A stretch of DNA of 64,000 bases from Galaxea fascicularis (lineage: Eukaryota > Cnidaria > Anthozoa > Scleractinia > Euphylliidae): NCBI GenBank assembly GCA_948470475.1, contig OX419342.1, positions 25,906,552-25,970,551 on the forward strand, read 5' to 3'. The position numbers were made by a program, and so were the translations under genes. The stretch's first letter is position 1; each line of letters opens with the position of its first letter. The notes beneath the pieces were generated by a model. It had not been told where the DNA came from. It saw only the letters and a program-made list of their open reading frames with translations, and searched no databases. Below are positions 45,882 through 57,530 of the stretch, piece by piece.

Positions 45882-46796
45882 TTACGGGCCACTCCGCCTC
45901 CTTTTGTTCAAAAAGTCTGGTCCATTCCACCATTCCTCACTCTTCGCCAATTCTGACAGTTCCAGTCCCCTCGTAAGGGAATCTGCTGGGTTCTTGTTGG
46001 TTGGGACGTATCGCCATTGTTTAGGGTTTGTTACAGTCTGGATCTCTCCAACGCGGTTTGCTACAAAGGGTTTGAATGACCGACTTCTTCCTCTAATCCA
46101 CCATAACACGGTTGTAATATCCGACCAGAAAACAGCTTGATCTAAGTTGATGTTTAGGACTCTGGAAATGGATTCTGTCATTCTTAAACAAAGAACTGCT
46201 GCAATCAATTCGAGTCGCGATATGCTCGAGGTTGAAAATGGTACTACTTTTGTCTTAGCAGCTACTAATCTTTTGGAAACTGTTCCGCCTTTGTACATCG
46301 CTTTCGAGAAGACTTGAGCTCTGTAGGCGTCTTGTGAGGCATCCACAAATGTGTGTAACGTCTGTGACAACATTTCTTCTTCTTGTCCTAAGCGCAGACA
46401 TCGTGGAACTTTAATGGCAGGTAGGTCTTCCAATTCACTGAACCATTTACGTGCTTTACTGGTCAGGTCTTCCTGGAATAAATCTTCCCAATCCAATCCG
46501 GAGATCCACATTTCTTGTAACAAGATTTTGGTCCGGATGACAAATGGTGCCATAAATCCAAGAGGATTAAATAGCTTAACAATCTTCATGAGAAAATTCC
46601 ATTTTGTAAGCGGAAAGTCTTTCTCTGGCGGATTTGCTTTGAAGGTAAAAGCGTCTTCTTCTGGTAACCACATGACCCCAAGCGTTTTTACCAACGGCAA
46701 TGGATCACTTGCAAGGCAAACTTCTGCTAATCTACTCTTGGTTGGTATCCTTTCCAGAACCTTGGACGAATTTGAAAACAATTTATGGGCTCGCAT
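45882..46796 (-). pseudogene. Decayed BEL/Pao A17 / RNase H region
   Basis: A 304-codon open frame with LGVMWLPEEDAFTFKANPP, FNPLGFMAPFVIRTK, LHTFVDASQDAYRAQVF and later NPADSLTRGLELSEL. These match the order A17-like then RNase H seen in the other BEL/Pao element. The start is preceded by a stop codon separating it from the reverse transcriptase remnant. Confidence 0.8.
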
Positions 46797-47620
46797 TCCT
46801 GCTTTGGCTTAGAGCTCATCCAACTCTTCGTAAAGCTTGATGAGGTAGATCTTAGCACTGTCTCCGCGGCGAGTGGAAATTCGTTTCTGAATTTCTCTGA
46901 TGTTTCTGGGCAACAAACAGAACTTGAAAAGGCGAAGAACGTATTCCAAAGACAACTCGGCGGTTGAATTCGTATTCATCAGGTACTCTCTCTTGATTCA
47001 GGGATTTCCATAAGAACGCTGGTATGGTCGATCTCTAGGCATCACCCCAATTCTCAAATACATATCAGCAATATCACACATTAACGCCACGGGGTTTCTT
47101 CGGAAACGAAGTAGAACATCAGTCAATTCTCTCAGCAGTTTTGGGCCTTGGTGAATAGCGTCATTTATTAAAGGAGACCCCTTCGGACTTCGCAGAAGCA
47201 TCAAGTACGATGCGGGTCTTCGTTGTGGTTCGACCTGGTCTCACAACCGGGAAGTGGGGCAAGTACCATCCTTTTGGAGGGTTCTTCCCTGTGGGGTCTT
47301 CTTTACGAAAGTGACCCTTCTAAAGATACTGATTGATACTGTTGATATAGGCCTCTCCGAGCTCTGGATTCTTCAATAACCGCTTTCCAGTGTTCACAGT
47401 CGACGCAGTGCCATTTTGTAATTGTCTGGTAATTCAGGCTCGACATCTTTCCTGGGAATGGCCACTTGATATCCGCCTTCAACTTACTTAATCGACTCCT
47501 CCAGCTTCCTTAAAGCTGTTCTTTCATCTGCGGTCATGACGTGGGCCACTGTTGATGTCTGATAACTTTCGATCTCCCAGAATCCTCTAAGCAGGTTGCT
47601 CATCTCGCCCGACCTTTTTC
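46797..47620 (-). pseudogene. Decayed BEL/Pao reverse transcriptase, motif C missing
   Basis: Pieces include [20 protein letters not shown] with MCDIADMYLRIGV (motif A region, 47204-46998) and a motif-B-like VFGIRSSPF near 46950. Close to 46845 the sequence runs directly from VLRST to IKLYEELDEL in shifted frame without a YxDD box. Confidence 0.7.
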
Positions 47621-47716
47621 GCTGATCTTTGACAAAGTATGTGAAAGCAAAGTTGTTATGAAGATCTCCGCCTCTTTGACAGTTAATGGGTCCCGCGCAC
47701 GTCCAACCTTAGGGGG

Positions 47717-48052
47717 TTAGTCTGGCCACTGGCTCGCCTGGTGTGCCTGTGAAATATGCAAATCAATGTGATCAACTCCTATTAGAATATTCACTAAAGG
47801 GTGTAGTCCAGGCTTCAGGAACTGGATACCTTTTAGCTGTGGCCACTTGTCAACATGCTTTCTCCAATCGACAGGTTCTAAACTTCCTGTGACCTTTTCT
47901 GTAGTGAATGCGGTGACAGTTTTCTTCTTGCTGCCGTTCAAACTCTCGAGCTCAACATCAACGGGCATCGTTTCAAATGTTTCAGTTTGACCGTTCAAAA
48001 CGTTTACAGTTACTTTGCGCGGAATTCCTTGAAGTCCGAGTTCACTTGCCAC
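47717..48052 (-). pseudogene. Decayed BEL/Pao aspartic protease (DUF1758-like)
   Basis: A 111-codon open frame with GLQGIPRKVTVNVLNGQTE and ILIGVDHIDLHIS, the latter being the conserved end of BEL/Pao protease domains. An Asp-containing strand (ALIDD) appears in reverse just upstream near 48090. A zinc-knuckle or gag part is not recognisable at 48133-48363. Confidence 0.7.
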
Positions 48053-48728
48053 GTCAGCGTTAATGTACGTTTTGGTTTAAGTATCATCAATTAAAGCATT
48101 CACTTGGACTATAGGATTCCTATTTTTCATAATCACAGGAATTGTTCGCATAGTAAAAAATTCTGTTTGTGTACCTTCTGCTGTGGCAGTCGTGTGTGAT
48201 CTCTCGGCTTGTTGGTCACCAGGCTCCCGAGAAGGTAACAGAACCAGAGGACTTTGTCTTCATGCTTCGGCTCGTTTGTTGTGTCAGGTAAACTGGGAAC
48301 TTCTTCGTTCGTGTTTGGTGTTGGTTCTTCGGGGAACTTGCTGTCTTCGATCCTTGTTGACATGTAACAGTCTACTGTGAGTTTCTAGTTCTTCGAGATG
48401 CAATTCTATTCATCGCCGCTCTCCGTTGAATTTGCGTTCCAGACGAGCCATCGCTGCTTCGTAAGCCACAGCTGAATAGACCTTTTCGCGGTAAAATCCG
48501 CCATTTTGAAATTGGGGCAAAGAGCGCGCATAATGAAGTGTTTGTATGGGGATTGCGATATGAAATAACTTTGTAATATTGAGTATCTGTAGAAACTTTG
48601 AATGGTGAAGGAAATTTAGAGGGCTTTTAAAGCTGAGGGATACAGCTGAGCTAGAAAGCGAAGAAACGGGTTTTTAATTTTCCATGCATTTGCCTGTAAA
48701 ATTTTCCCGCCTGTCTTCGCGGAGACTA

Positions 48729-48918
48729 CAGGGGCACCAAAAATTGCAAAAATATCGCTTCCGAAAATCTAAGGGACTATTTTCTCCCGATTTCCCTGGT
48801 TGCGAATCTTTTAGCTGATGTTTTATTTTAGTTAAGAAATCAGTGGCTTTTTGGCAATGCATTTTCCGAAAGCCGAACAGACATTTCATCAATCGAAGTT
48901 TGTTGTTGGGTGCCCCTG
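48729..48918. mobile_element. Small MITE with CAGGGGCACC ends (hAT-like)
   Basis: Starts CAGGGGCACCAAAAA and ends GTTGGGTGCCCCTG. The related termini CAGGGGCACCCAACG at about 57062 and GTTGGGTGCCCCTGA near 33693 show it is a family. No clear 8-bp duplication was seen, so the superfamily is inference. Confidence 0.5.
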
Positions 48919-49248
48919 ACGTCCTCCGCTAATAAATAAAACCTATAAACCTCGCTCTGCTACCCGAAAATGTTCACGAGAACAAGTTCTATTTTCCGAT
49001 TCTGTTTACAAGATTCTAAAACTACATTTGCACGACAAAATAAGACTAAATGAAACGAAAACGACGTTTAATTATAATGGGCTTCTTATAGAAATTTATA
49101 CTCTTCGGAGATAAAAAAAAATGTATCTACTAGCTGATAATTTGTATGTCCCGAGTTTTTATAAGCAAAAAAAGTAACTAATGCAAGACGCGACGAAAGT
49201 AGAAAAACATTGAAAAGCGAAACGAAACAATAGATTACTAACTGGAAC

Positions 49249-49480
49249 AGGGGTTCGTTTCTCGGAAGTCCCGGTAACGTAACGGGCCCACAAACCATAC
49301 CTCGAACTCAAAATCTCAATAAACGTAGGGTGATTTGTGACCTCTGATGAAGTCCATTTTGTTTCTTTAGCTGATAACTTTGCTTCATAATTTTCAAATC
49401 TTTTGAAACTCCCATCTGGAATGGAAAACAAAACTGCTTAACTGGCCCGGTAATTACCGAGAGCTTCGAGAAACGGCCCC
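49249..49480. repeat. Foldback MITE remnant
   Basis: AGGGGTTCGTTTCTCGGAAG..CGGGCCC at the left pairs with GGCCCGG..CGAGAAACGGCCCC at the right. The length is about 230 bp. Confidence 0.65.
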
Positions 49481-49935
49481 CAGGCGACGAAAAAAGACAC
49501 ATTACTCACCACTGACTTGACACATTATATAATTACTAATTAACACATTGGCTGAAATTTTGTTCATAGTCCTTTGGTCCACAGTTTGCGTTTATAGGGA
49601 GGACATATCCGCAAATCAGTAGAGGAAAAAATTTCACTTAAACTTATGTTTTTGCCATTTTGAGCAAAAAAGATCTAAAAAGCCTGCTAGAAATAATGGG
49701 AGTTCATCGGATATGATTTCGGTTAACTTAACGCTTTCTCTGTGACTCAGCAGTTCCGCAAATTTCTTGGGTACAAAAACTGCCAGACAAGTCTACAAAC
49801 CTGAGGGACGAGGGATGTTAATGGAGAGGAACGAAGTATGAAATCACTCCGAGTGTTGATGAACTCATAGGTCTCCCCTCGTAGGTACGACATGAATTGA
49901 AGCTAATGGGAAGGATTCCTTTCGTCATCGATTTT

Positions 49936-52088
49936 GGGCCTCTTCATATGAGCCCGGTTAACCGGGTTGTCTCGGTTACCGAGATGAAATTGATTTCTGT
50001 TCATATGGCGACTTTCAGCCCGCTTTCCGAGATGAAACATATGAAAAATTGGTGACGCGACCATTCAGGCATGAAATCTAACGAACAAGCCTGGCGAGAA
50101 TTTGGAGAGGGCCTGGAGCCCATTGTGTTACCATGGAAATGTCAAAGTGGAGCTTATCCTGGAACTTTGTGATGAGTATAACAACTGTGAAAAGTTTCAA
50201 TTCTATACAGCAAAAGTCTTCAGAGATATTCCATTTTTTGTAATTTTACTTTATTTTGTGTCAACCTTATGACGTCACAAGTTGCCTAATTTGCATAAAT
50301 CAAAATCTTGAATAACTCGGTAACCAAGAATGCTATTACAATAAAATAAACGTTGTTCTTCATCATTTTGAAAGCTCTTTCGATCAAGCTAATGAAAAGT
50401 TTGGTGTCATATACACTTTAAGCAACCGCGCTGAAGTGTTCCTATGGCAAAAATGTTCGGCCCGGTCACCGAGATCCTAGTTGGAATCAAAGGCTCCTAT
50501 GAGCCAGCTCATGGATAAGGAACATAACAATACTTTGAATTTACAACAACTTTATTTTCTAAAAAGATATGTACAAGGAACCTGTACATTCGTTTGTGTT
50601 TTGTGGAAGCACATCCTTTTCAGACACACCTCTTGGTAAAAGAACTGTTTACGCGCTAATATTTTCCGTAAAATTACGCAGTTGATTGACAGGCGCCAGA
50701 AGCATTACATTAGACGAAATTGACAGACGTAAGTAATTTGAACCGGCGATGGGGCACAAATATGCAAATTTGTACACGGACTATAAAAATAATATTCAAA
50801 TGTGATCGCTTTGTTAAGAAGTGTAACAGGCAAGTTAAAGTTTCTTACTGGTCGACGGCTCATTTCAAGTTAGTTTTATAAACGTTTTTGGTCGTAATAA
50901 AATTTCCGACTATTCTGAATGCGAGATAATATTACATTATTTTGTGAAAGTCCTGAGGGAAATTAGTCGCCCCCACGTCACGCTTTACAGTCACAATGTC
51001 ATTGAGCGATTCGGGGTCCGGCATAAAACTTTTGCTTTGTAAGGTGAGATATTCAATCCATCTATTTATGCTTTGTGCTACAATTAACTTGACTTTCCAA
51101 ATATTTTGTTGTTCGAACAGATTAGCTGTTATAGCTACTTGTCCGACCAAATTATATCCTCACAGGGAAAAATATTTGCAGGCTTGTGGTCTTTGTGTTT
51201 TTGTCGAATGTTGACAAAGTGTCATACTGATCGTTTAAGCCAAGGGATATAGCCTTTCTAAACAAGATCATATTTGCAATCGAGCGTTCGCCATGAAAAG
51301 AGCGTCTTCAAAAATACTTCATTACGCACCTGCTTAAATCGATCGTATGTTGCTCATAAATCAAATGCGTTGCTTGCCAGAATTCGGTTTTTTGGCTAGA
51401 AAGTCTTTCTCCTGTTTCCTTTTTTTGCCGATTTTCTTCATTATTCCTTCTTCCATCATATTGTGGCAAAAAATTCTCGATTACTACTGCCCCATGTACC
51501 GCACAGTGATAAGCTTTATAGTTGCTTTTGCGATATCTCGAAGTTCACTTTCGCTGCTCTGAAGATTTCAAAGTTCAATTCTCGCAGCTCGTGTTCTTCA
51601 TCTTATTAACTTTATCTGATCACTGATCCTTAAACAAAATAGACCTTTGTTGAGTTGGAAAATCGAAACGAAAAACCGACGCCATGAACATTAAACACGT
51701 AAACAATATCTGCAGAGCAAAATTCTCCGCCTTTGTACTACACCCTGAAATTTGCAAACGTTAGACCAAGAAGACTAAGGAGACAAAAGCAATACTTACC
51801 AGGGGAGGGACCGGGGGAAAGTTTAATGAATAAATTAATCAGAATCGAGTGAGTGAGTGAGTGAACGAATGAGTGATCCCCTGAGTGAGTGAGGAAAATT
51901 CAGACCCACAACAAAACCTCATGGCATGACTACGTCATCCATGAGCTAAAAACAGAGATCTCGGCAACCGAGCCAGCCCGCCTTCTCATATGAACACATC
52001 GAAATTTTTACAAACGATTTAGCGGTGTGGCGAGATCTCGGAAACCGTGTCAGGCCGGCCGGTCAACCGAGCTCATATGAAGAAGCCC
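49936..52088. mobile_element. 2.15-kb non-autonomous DNA transposon
   Basis: Terminal inverted repeats GGGCYTCTTCATATGAGCYC GGTT at both ends are flanked by TTT (49933-49935 and 52089-52091). Subterminal words such as CGGTTACCGAGAT and CTTTCCGAGATGAAACATAT recur, and both ends repeat CATATG next to CGAGATCTCGG-like sequence. No transposase ORF was seen. Confidence 0.65.
51847..51895. repeat. GAGT microsatellite
   Basis: Imperfect GAGTGAGTGAGT run within the 2.15-kb transposon. Confidence 0.8.
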
Positions 52089-53111
52089 TTTGTAAGGGAG
52101 TTTCCACATAACGACACGACGGACTCTTTTGCGAATCAAGTTTATCCTTTAAAATACTCACCTTGAAGATTGCTATTGTGAAGATGAACTTACAACTAGC
52201 ACAAGCAGTATGATCAAGCACAGTGTTTTTACAACTGCCCAACCAATAAAGTAGCGGCGAGAAACGTAAACTGAGCGAAGTTGTGCTGGTCGACCAGACA
52301 CCGCTCTGGCTCAGGTTTTTAAGTAGTCTTTTGAGTGCGCCGATCCAATCACGTTCCGTTTTTATCTCCAGAGTCCAAATTTGACCCTGGAGATTTCATT
52401 AGAAAATTAAAAACCCGTTCTTAAAAGGGCTGCCATTGGTTAAGTTCACAAGGATCTTGGTCAAACCTGTTTTACCGGAGTAATACGAGAAGACAGTTAA
52501 CATGACATGGTCGGCAGACCATCAAAATAGCCAGGGGGAAATCAACTGTTGATTCAAAATCTCCGAGCCAGTTTTCCTTGATAAGTGCCAATGACAATTT
52601 TCATTTGCTCATGTTTATGAACGACAAGTTTTCTTTGACAAGTTTTGCCTTGACAAGTTTCATTTCCTGGTGTGAACGAATGAACAAGTTTTGTTTAACA
52701 AGTATTCACTGTGGCCATCAATTCAAATATTTGTTTAGTCGTTCTAGAATATGCGAGGAATTACGAAATGATATAATTAAAAGCAACGCTTGGCCAGCTA
52801 CGAAAATAGGGCCATTCATACGAAACTCAGTTTCTTTTATTTAACTCAAGGAGTAAATCTTCAGCAAAATTCTCTGGATTTTGGACTAGGTTATGACTAG
52901 GTACTGGACTAGGTAAATCAGTAGTATTCAAAGTGCCAAGGTAAAGTGAACTATCTTGAAGGGAAATCAAAATTTACATATCAAGCATTTTTGACAAAGA
53001 GTTGCGTATAAGACAGACTGTCAAATAGGGTAATTTAACAAATTGCAGTCAGTTTTTTATGCGTCTGTCCTCTTATTGACAATAAATTTCGCCATAACAT
53101 TCTCAAAGTGT
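52089..53111. other. Non-coding region, no feature recognised
   Basis: Weak direct repetition of the word GACAAGTTTT at 52560-52710. Nothing else is supportable. Confidence 0.4.
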
Positions 53112-53148
53112 TGTGGAAATCACTCGCCTGCGGCCAGTGATTTCCACA
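53112..53148. repeat. Short perfect hairpin
   Basis: TGTGGAAATCACT, an 11-base spacer rich in GC, then the exact complement AGTGATTTCCACA. It lies just outside the large inverted repeat. Confidence 0.7.
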
Positions 53149-53180
53149 GCACAGTTTATGTAAACGCTGTGGCCATATGC

Positions 53181-54599
53181 CCGGCAGTCGGCAGTCAGAC
53201 ATTTTTTATAGATTTAAAGAAAATGCTTTGAGCTAGCCTTTCGAAAGTATCCTATGTTGGTTCGGATTTGCCACGCGATTGGGGAAAGAAGAGTGGCTTC
53301 GCAGCTAACTAGTTTGGCTAACTAGTTTGGCTTGCTTGGGCTAAGAATAAAATCACCTCAATTTTCGGATGTAAAGTAATGTGTCCTATCTGGTCGCGCA
53401 CTGTTGCCTGCTAGTAATAATTATCCGGCAGTCTGAAAATTCAAAACAAAACCACTAAAGATATTCTGAATGTCTGGGCAGTTAAAAACAGGATTGTTAG
53501 TTCGCAACTGACTTGAGTAAAGTTTGCCGAGCAACTATTTTTCGCCGCCCAAGTTAGTGATGTTTGCGACTCACGGGCACGATTCCCGCCGAGACTAAAT
53601 GCCCAGCAGTCAGAACCTTCAGTCAAAATTCTATGAAAGGTACCATGTTAGCCTCCTTGGAGTATACTGGCTTATAATCGGTTGGACGGAGTTCAACGGC
53701 TTTGCTATGATAGCCCATTAACTTCAGATAAGCAAGCCAACAGAGTTTTCGCGTTCGACTCACGGGCGCGCGGTTCTCGGTCAGGTTAAATGCCTGGCAG
53801 TCGGAAAATTGCCACGCACATCTGTTTACCATGTATTTGCGCCAGTAACTGTAAATCATTTAGAAATTATTCAAAGCTTGATGGTCTAGCATGCCGAAAG
53901 ATCTAATGGACATTTTCGGGTTTAAAGTACTGTCAAGGATTTAAAGGCTAAATTTTCGAGGAAATCCGGGTGAATTTTCTGACTGCCGCCGGGGCATTTA
54001 GCCTGAGCGAGAACCGTGCCCGTGAGTCGAACACGAAAACTATGTTTGCTTGTTTATCTAAAGTTAATGGCTCTGTCCAACCGATTATAAACCAGTATAC
54101 TCCAAGGAGGCTAACATGGAACCTTTCATGGACTTTTGACTGAAAGTTCCGACTGCCGGGCATTTAGTCTCGGCGGGAATCATGCCTGTGAGTCGCAAAC
54201 ATCAATAGCTAGATTAAATTGGCCGGCGAAGAATAGTTGCTTAGCAAAACTTTATTCAAAGAGCCAGTTGCGAACTAACAATCTGGTTTTTAATCACCCA
54301 GCCGACATTTAGGATTCTTAGTGGTTTTGTTTTGAATTTTCAGACTGCCAGGAGTTTCTTACAAGCAGCAACGGTGTCTGACCGTTAGCACAGATCACCT
54401 TACCTACGAAAATTTTGTCGCAAATGAGGTAATTTTATTCATAGCCCAGGCAAGCCAAACTAGCTAGCTGCGAAGCCACTCTCCTTTTCCCCATCGCATG
54501 GCAAATCCGAACAAACATAGGATACTTTCGAAAGGTTGTTTTAAAGCATTTTCTTTAAATCTATAAAAATGTCTGACTGTCCAGACTGTCGGACATTTA
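53181..54599. repeat. Large inverted repeat (arms about 600 bp)
   Basis: The left arm, about 53181-53790, and right arm, about 53970-54594, are reverse complements with moderate divergence. Markers include CTTTCGAAAG..TATCCTATGTT at the outer ends, AAGTTTTGCC/GGCAAAACTT-type segments, GACTCACGGGC against GCCCGTGAGTC, and repeated CTGCCGGGCATTTAG modules. The whole right arm is repeated in direct orientation at 55160-56240. Confidence 0.8.
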
Positions 54600-55096
54600 G
54601 GGCGCTTTCCATTCGACCAAAAATCCGGGTATTCTATGTGACGAATTTCCGGTTTGTTGGACCCAGGCCATCACGTTCCAAGTTTCGCGCGAGAATACGA
54701 AATAAACAAAGGGGAAACGAATAATGGTGGACTCTATGCTTCTTTTACTTGCTTTGGAGTTGCTCGGCGACTCTGAAGTTGAAACAAGCGATGTATTAGG
54801 CGAGGACGACGACATAACGTTGTTCAGTGGCAAAAAGGCATAAAGAATGGGAAAAGAAACGTTTACCCTACAAAACATGGGAATATTTGCCTTGCAATAG
54901 AAAGTGTTCGTCCCTCATCACATTCGTTGAAGACATTGCATGGAACGGAATTTTCCGGTTATTCCGATTTTCCGGAATTTTAGGCCAACCTCGCGAGGTA
55001 CACCCAAAATTTCGGCATGAAATTCCGTAAAATATCTGTTCCATTTGCTCCCCAACCTGGAATTTCCGGAAATTTTAGTCGGGATGGAAAACGCAC
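54600..55096. mobile_element. 497-bp Harbinger-like MITE, TTA duplication
   Basis: Ends GGGCGCTTTCC and GGAAAACGCAC are imperfect inverted repeats, flanked by TTA at 54597-54599 and 55097-55099. A related empty site, CATTTAGTTTTTTTGAGACC, exists at 56190-56209. A short open frame beginning MVDSMLLLLALELLGDSE occurs at about 54720-54842 and could be a relic of a transposase N-terminus, but I cannot confirm this. Confidence 0.8.
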
Positions 55097-55159
55097 TTAG
55101 TTTTTTTGAGACCCTTCCCGGCTGCCGGGCATATAGCGACTGCGTACCTCGCACAAAAC

Positions 55160-56240
55160 TTGCTGGTCTCGCTTGCCGAAGGATCTAATGGACATTTTCG
55201 GGGTTTAAGGATTTAAAGACTAAATTTTCGTGGAAATTCGAGAGCAGGGTTGGCGCAGTGGTGAGAGCGCTTGCCTTCAACCAATGTGTCCCGGGTTCGA
55301 TTCCCGGACTCGGCGTCATAAGCGGGCTGAGTTTGTTGGTTCTCTACTCTGCTCCGAGAGGTTTTTCTCCGGGTACTCCGGTTTTCCCCTCTCCTCAAAA
55401 ACCAACATTTGATTTAATTTAGAGTTTATTTGATTTACAGTCTCCCCAATTAGTAGCGCACTCGTGTTCAGCTAGAACGATTTGAGACTTTAAATAAAGT
55501 TATTATTATTATTATTACTGCCGGGCATTTAGCCTGAGCGAGAACCTTGCCCGTGAGTCGAACACGAAAACAATCTTTGCTCGCATAAGAACGATATTTC
55601 CTTGCTTATCTCAGGTTAATAGGCTATATGTCATATGAAAACCACTATTGAACTCTATCCAACCGATTATAAGCCAACATAACCCAAGGAGGCTGACATG
55701 GTACCTTTCGTGGAATTTTGACTGAAAGTTCCGACTGCCGGGCATTTAGTCGCGGCGGGAATTTGTTCCCGTGAGTCGCAAACATCACTAAATTGTGCGG
55801 CGAAAAATAGTTGCTCGGCAAACTTTATTCAAGTCAGTTGCAAACTAACAATCCTGTTTTTAATTGCCCAGACATTCAGAATACCTTTAGTGGTTTTGTT
55901 TTGAATTTTCAGACTGCCGGGCAATTTTTACAAGCAGGCCACGGTGCGCGATCAGACAGGACAAATGGCCGTTTTTATACTAGAGACGCATTATCCGTCC
56001 AGACGAATTATGCGTCTTCCATTTTATCCGACTAGTGTAAGGACGGGACGAACTACATGAGACGCATCATCCGTCTAGAAGACTTAGGGCAAACATATGT
56101 ACTTCGTCTGGTTGGCACTTTCTCACTTTCGAAAGGCTAGCTCAAAGCATTTCCTTTAAATCTATCAGTAAAACTGTCTGACTGCCGGGCATTTAGTTTT
56201 TTTGAGACCCTTCCCGGCTGCCGGGCAGATAGCCACTGCG
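55160..56240. repeat. Third copy of the CTGCCGGGCATTTAG repeat, with SINE insertion
   Basis: Matches 53885-54600 in direct orientation (GATCTAATGGACATTTTCGG, then GCCTGAGCGAGAACC, CCGTGAGTCGCAAACATCA, GGTTTTGTTTTGAATTTTCA). The match is interrupted at about 55243-55518 by a SINE. The tail GACCCTTCCCGGCTGCCGGG is shared with 55105-55130, so copies 2 and 3 are arranged in tandem. Confidence 0.75.
55243..55518 (+). mobile_element. tRNA-derived SINE with conserved central domain
   Basis: The head has an A-box-like GGCGCAGTGGTGAGAGCGC and the B box GGGTTCGATTCCCGG. It is followed by CTACTCTGCTCCGAGAGG and CTCCGGGTACTCCGG, which I take to be the Nin-type central domain known from cnidarian and lancelet SINEs (recalled, not checked). 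It ends in a (TTA)n tail at 55500-55518. It inserted into repeat copy 3. Confidence 0.8.
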
Positions 56241-57060
56241 TTATGCGTATAAAATGTAATGTAATGTAATGTCGCGAGTGAGAGGACAAACATACATGTC
56301 TCCTTTACATTGCTTTGTTTTGCGATGGGCTCGGACGTCAGCATACTAAGTACGAGCGAAACCTGAAATTCTTTGAACGAAAACGATCCCGAAACGCACG
56401 GCGTCATAAACTTCAAACTACGCAAAATAACTCAAAAACAGAATGCAGAGCCAAAATATCTATAAATAACCTTTATTCCGTTCGGAAATTCCTTAAAACT
56501 CGCTGAAGTATTACCGACTTCAGTCTGCTTGTTGTATACTTTGAACACGGCAAAAGTAAACTGATTCCATTCATCGAGTTTCACGTTAAACTTTGACGTT
56601 TTCCCCTTTACAGCTGAATCTAATCTGAATAAAAATTCACCTTTACACGTGAAACAATTTAGATGATTTTCTCTCTCAAGTTGGCCCGTTTGGATGCTTT
56701 AATTTTTGTCGCTTAATTTCAAGAACTAGACAGCGCTGAACTGTAAATGGTTTGGCGAAGTTTTCAAGATTCTCGCGCGAAAAGTAAGACACAAAGCGGG
56801 TCGGTTGATAACCCACACGTGTACCATCACCTTAACGCCACGCGTGTACCGTCATACAATGAAAACAAAGGCTTGCTCAAACGTACGTATTGAAATGCAA
56901 AGTTTTTCAGCCATCTATTGCAATGTAAACTCTTTCAGAAACGCTTTTGTTTGGAAAACGTACTCATCAATTTTAATACAACTCTATTGTTTCCGAACCC
57001 ATAAAAGCGCTTTCTCTGCCAAACACATCATTTACAAACTTTATTCGGCCGAGTTATTTC
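56241..57060. other. Non-coding region, no gene supported
   Basis: Contains AATGT tandem repeats at about 56250-56272. The open frames at 56315-56506 and 56805-57110 show no domain. Duplicated ACCACACGTGTACC-like and CGTGTACCGTC words occur at 56810-56850. Confidence 0.4.
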
Positions 57061-57530
57061 AGGGGCACCCAACGCCAAGTTTCAGTAGATATCTCTTCGG
57101 AGGAGAGTAGTTCGCCTTAGGTTTTCGGCGTCGATAAACGAGTGCACTCGGATTTTCGTAACTGAAACGTGGCCTAAAAGATTTGCAATGGGGAAATCAT
57201 AGCCCCAGACGTTTTCGGAAGGGTCATATTTGCTGTTTTTGGCAGTTAAAAACGTCAGCTAGCATTTCCGGAAAGAAAGATTTCCGCACAGCCCCACACA
57301 TTAATCATATATGCGTCATTGTCATACTAACCCTGTTCCAGAAACAAGTAGAGTTTGCGGAGTCACAAAATGCATGTAAAATTAATGTATGGGGCTGTAC
57401 GGAAATCTTGCCGAAAATAGTTCCCTTGAAAGTTCGTAAAAGCTTAATTTCCGCTAGTATTTTCTCAAACGAAGATTTTGTTCCCGAAAATTTTCGTGCT
57501 GATTGAAACTTCAGCTAAGGAATCCGAAAA
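57061..57530. repeat. Repeat with CAGGGGCACCCAACG terminus
   Basis: Begins with the hAT-like terminus. Inside, GGAAAGAAAGATTTCCGCAC AGCCCCACA at 57270-57300 is mirrored by TGTATGGGGCTGTACGGAAA at 57386-57406. The end (TTTTCGTGCTGATTGAAACTTCAGCTAAGGAATCC) matches sequence at about 33560-33590, linking it to host repeat copy 1. Confidence 0.55.

Larger units (their letters stand above)
44320..48420 (-). mobile_element. Second BEL/Pao element, heavily decayed
   Basis: Pol fragments occur in the order protease-like, reverse transcriptase, A17/RNase H, integrase and C-terminal region on the minus strand, with many frameshifts and stops. I did not find LTRs, so the ends are approximate. It is not a simple copy of the 34.8-40.4 kb element, because its protein fragments differ clearly, so it is another family of BEL/Pao. 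Confidence 0.8.
48421..49935. other. Non-coding region with repeat remnants
   Basis: Contains the two small elements listed separately (48729-48918 and 49249-49480). The remaining sequence shows no supported gene. Open frames at 48674-48892 and 49086-49502 overlap the repeats. Confidence 0.45.

Noticed and set aside
54720..54842. Short ORF inside the TTA-flanked MITE as a host gene
   Set aside because: It lies wholly within a 497-bp inverted-repeat element with an empty site elsewhere. At best a transposase relic.
55243..55320. tRNA gene on the plus strand
   Set aside because: It is the head of a SINE. No proper acceptor stem, and a central domain plus TTA tail follow.
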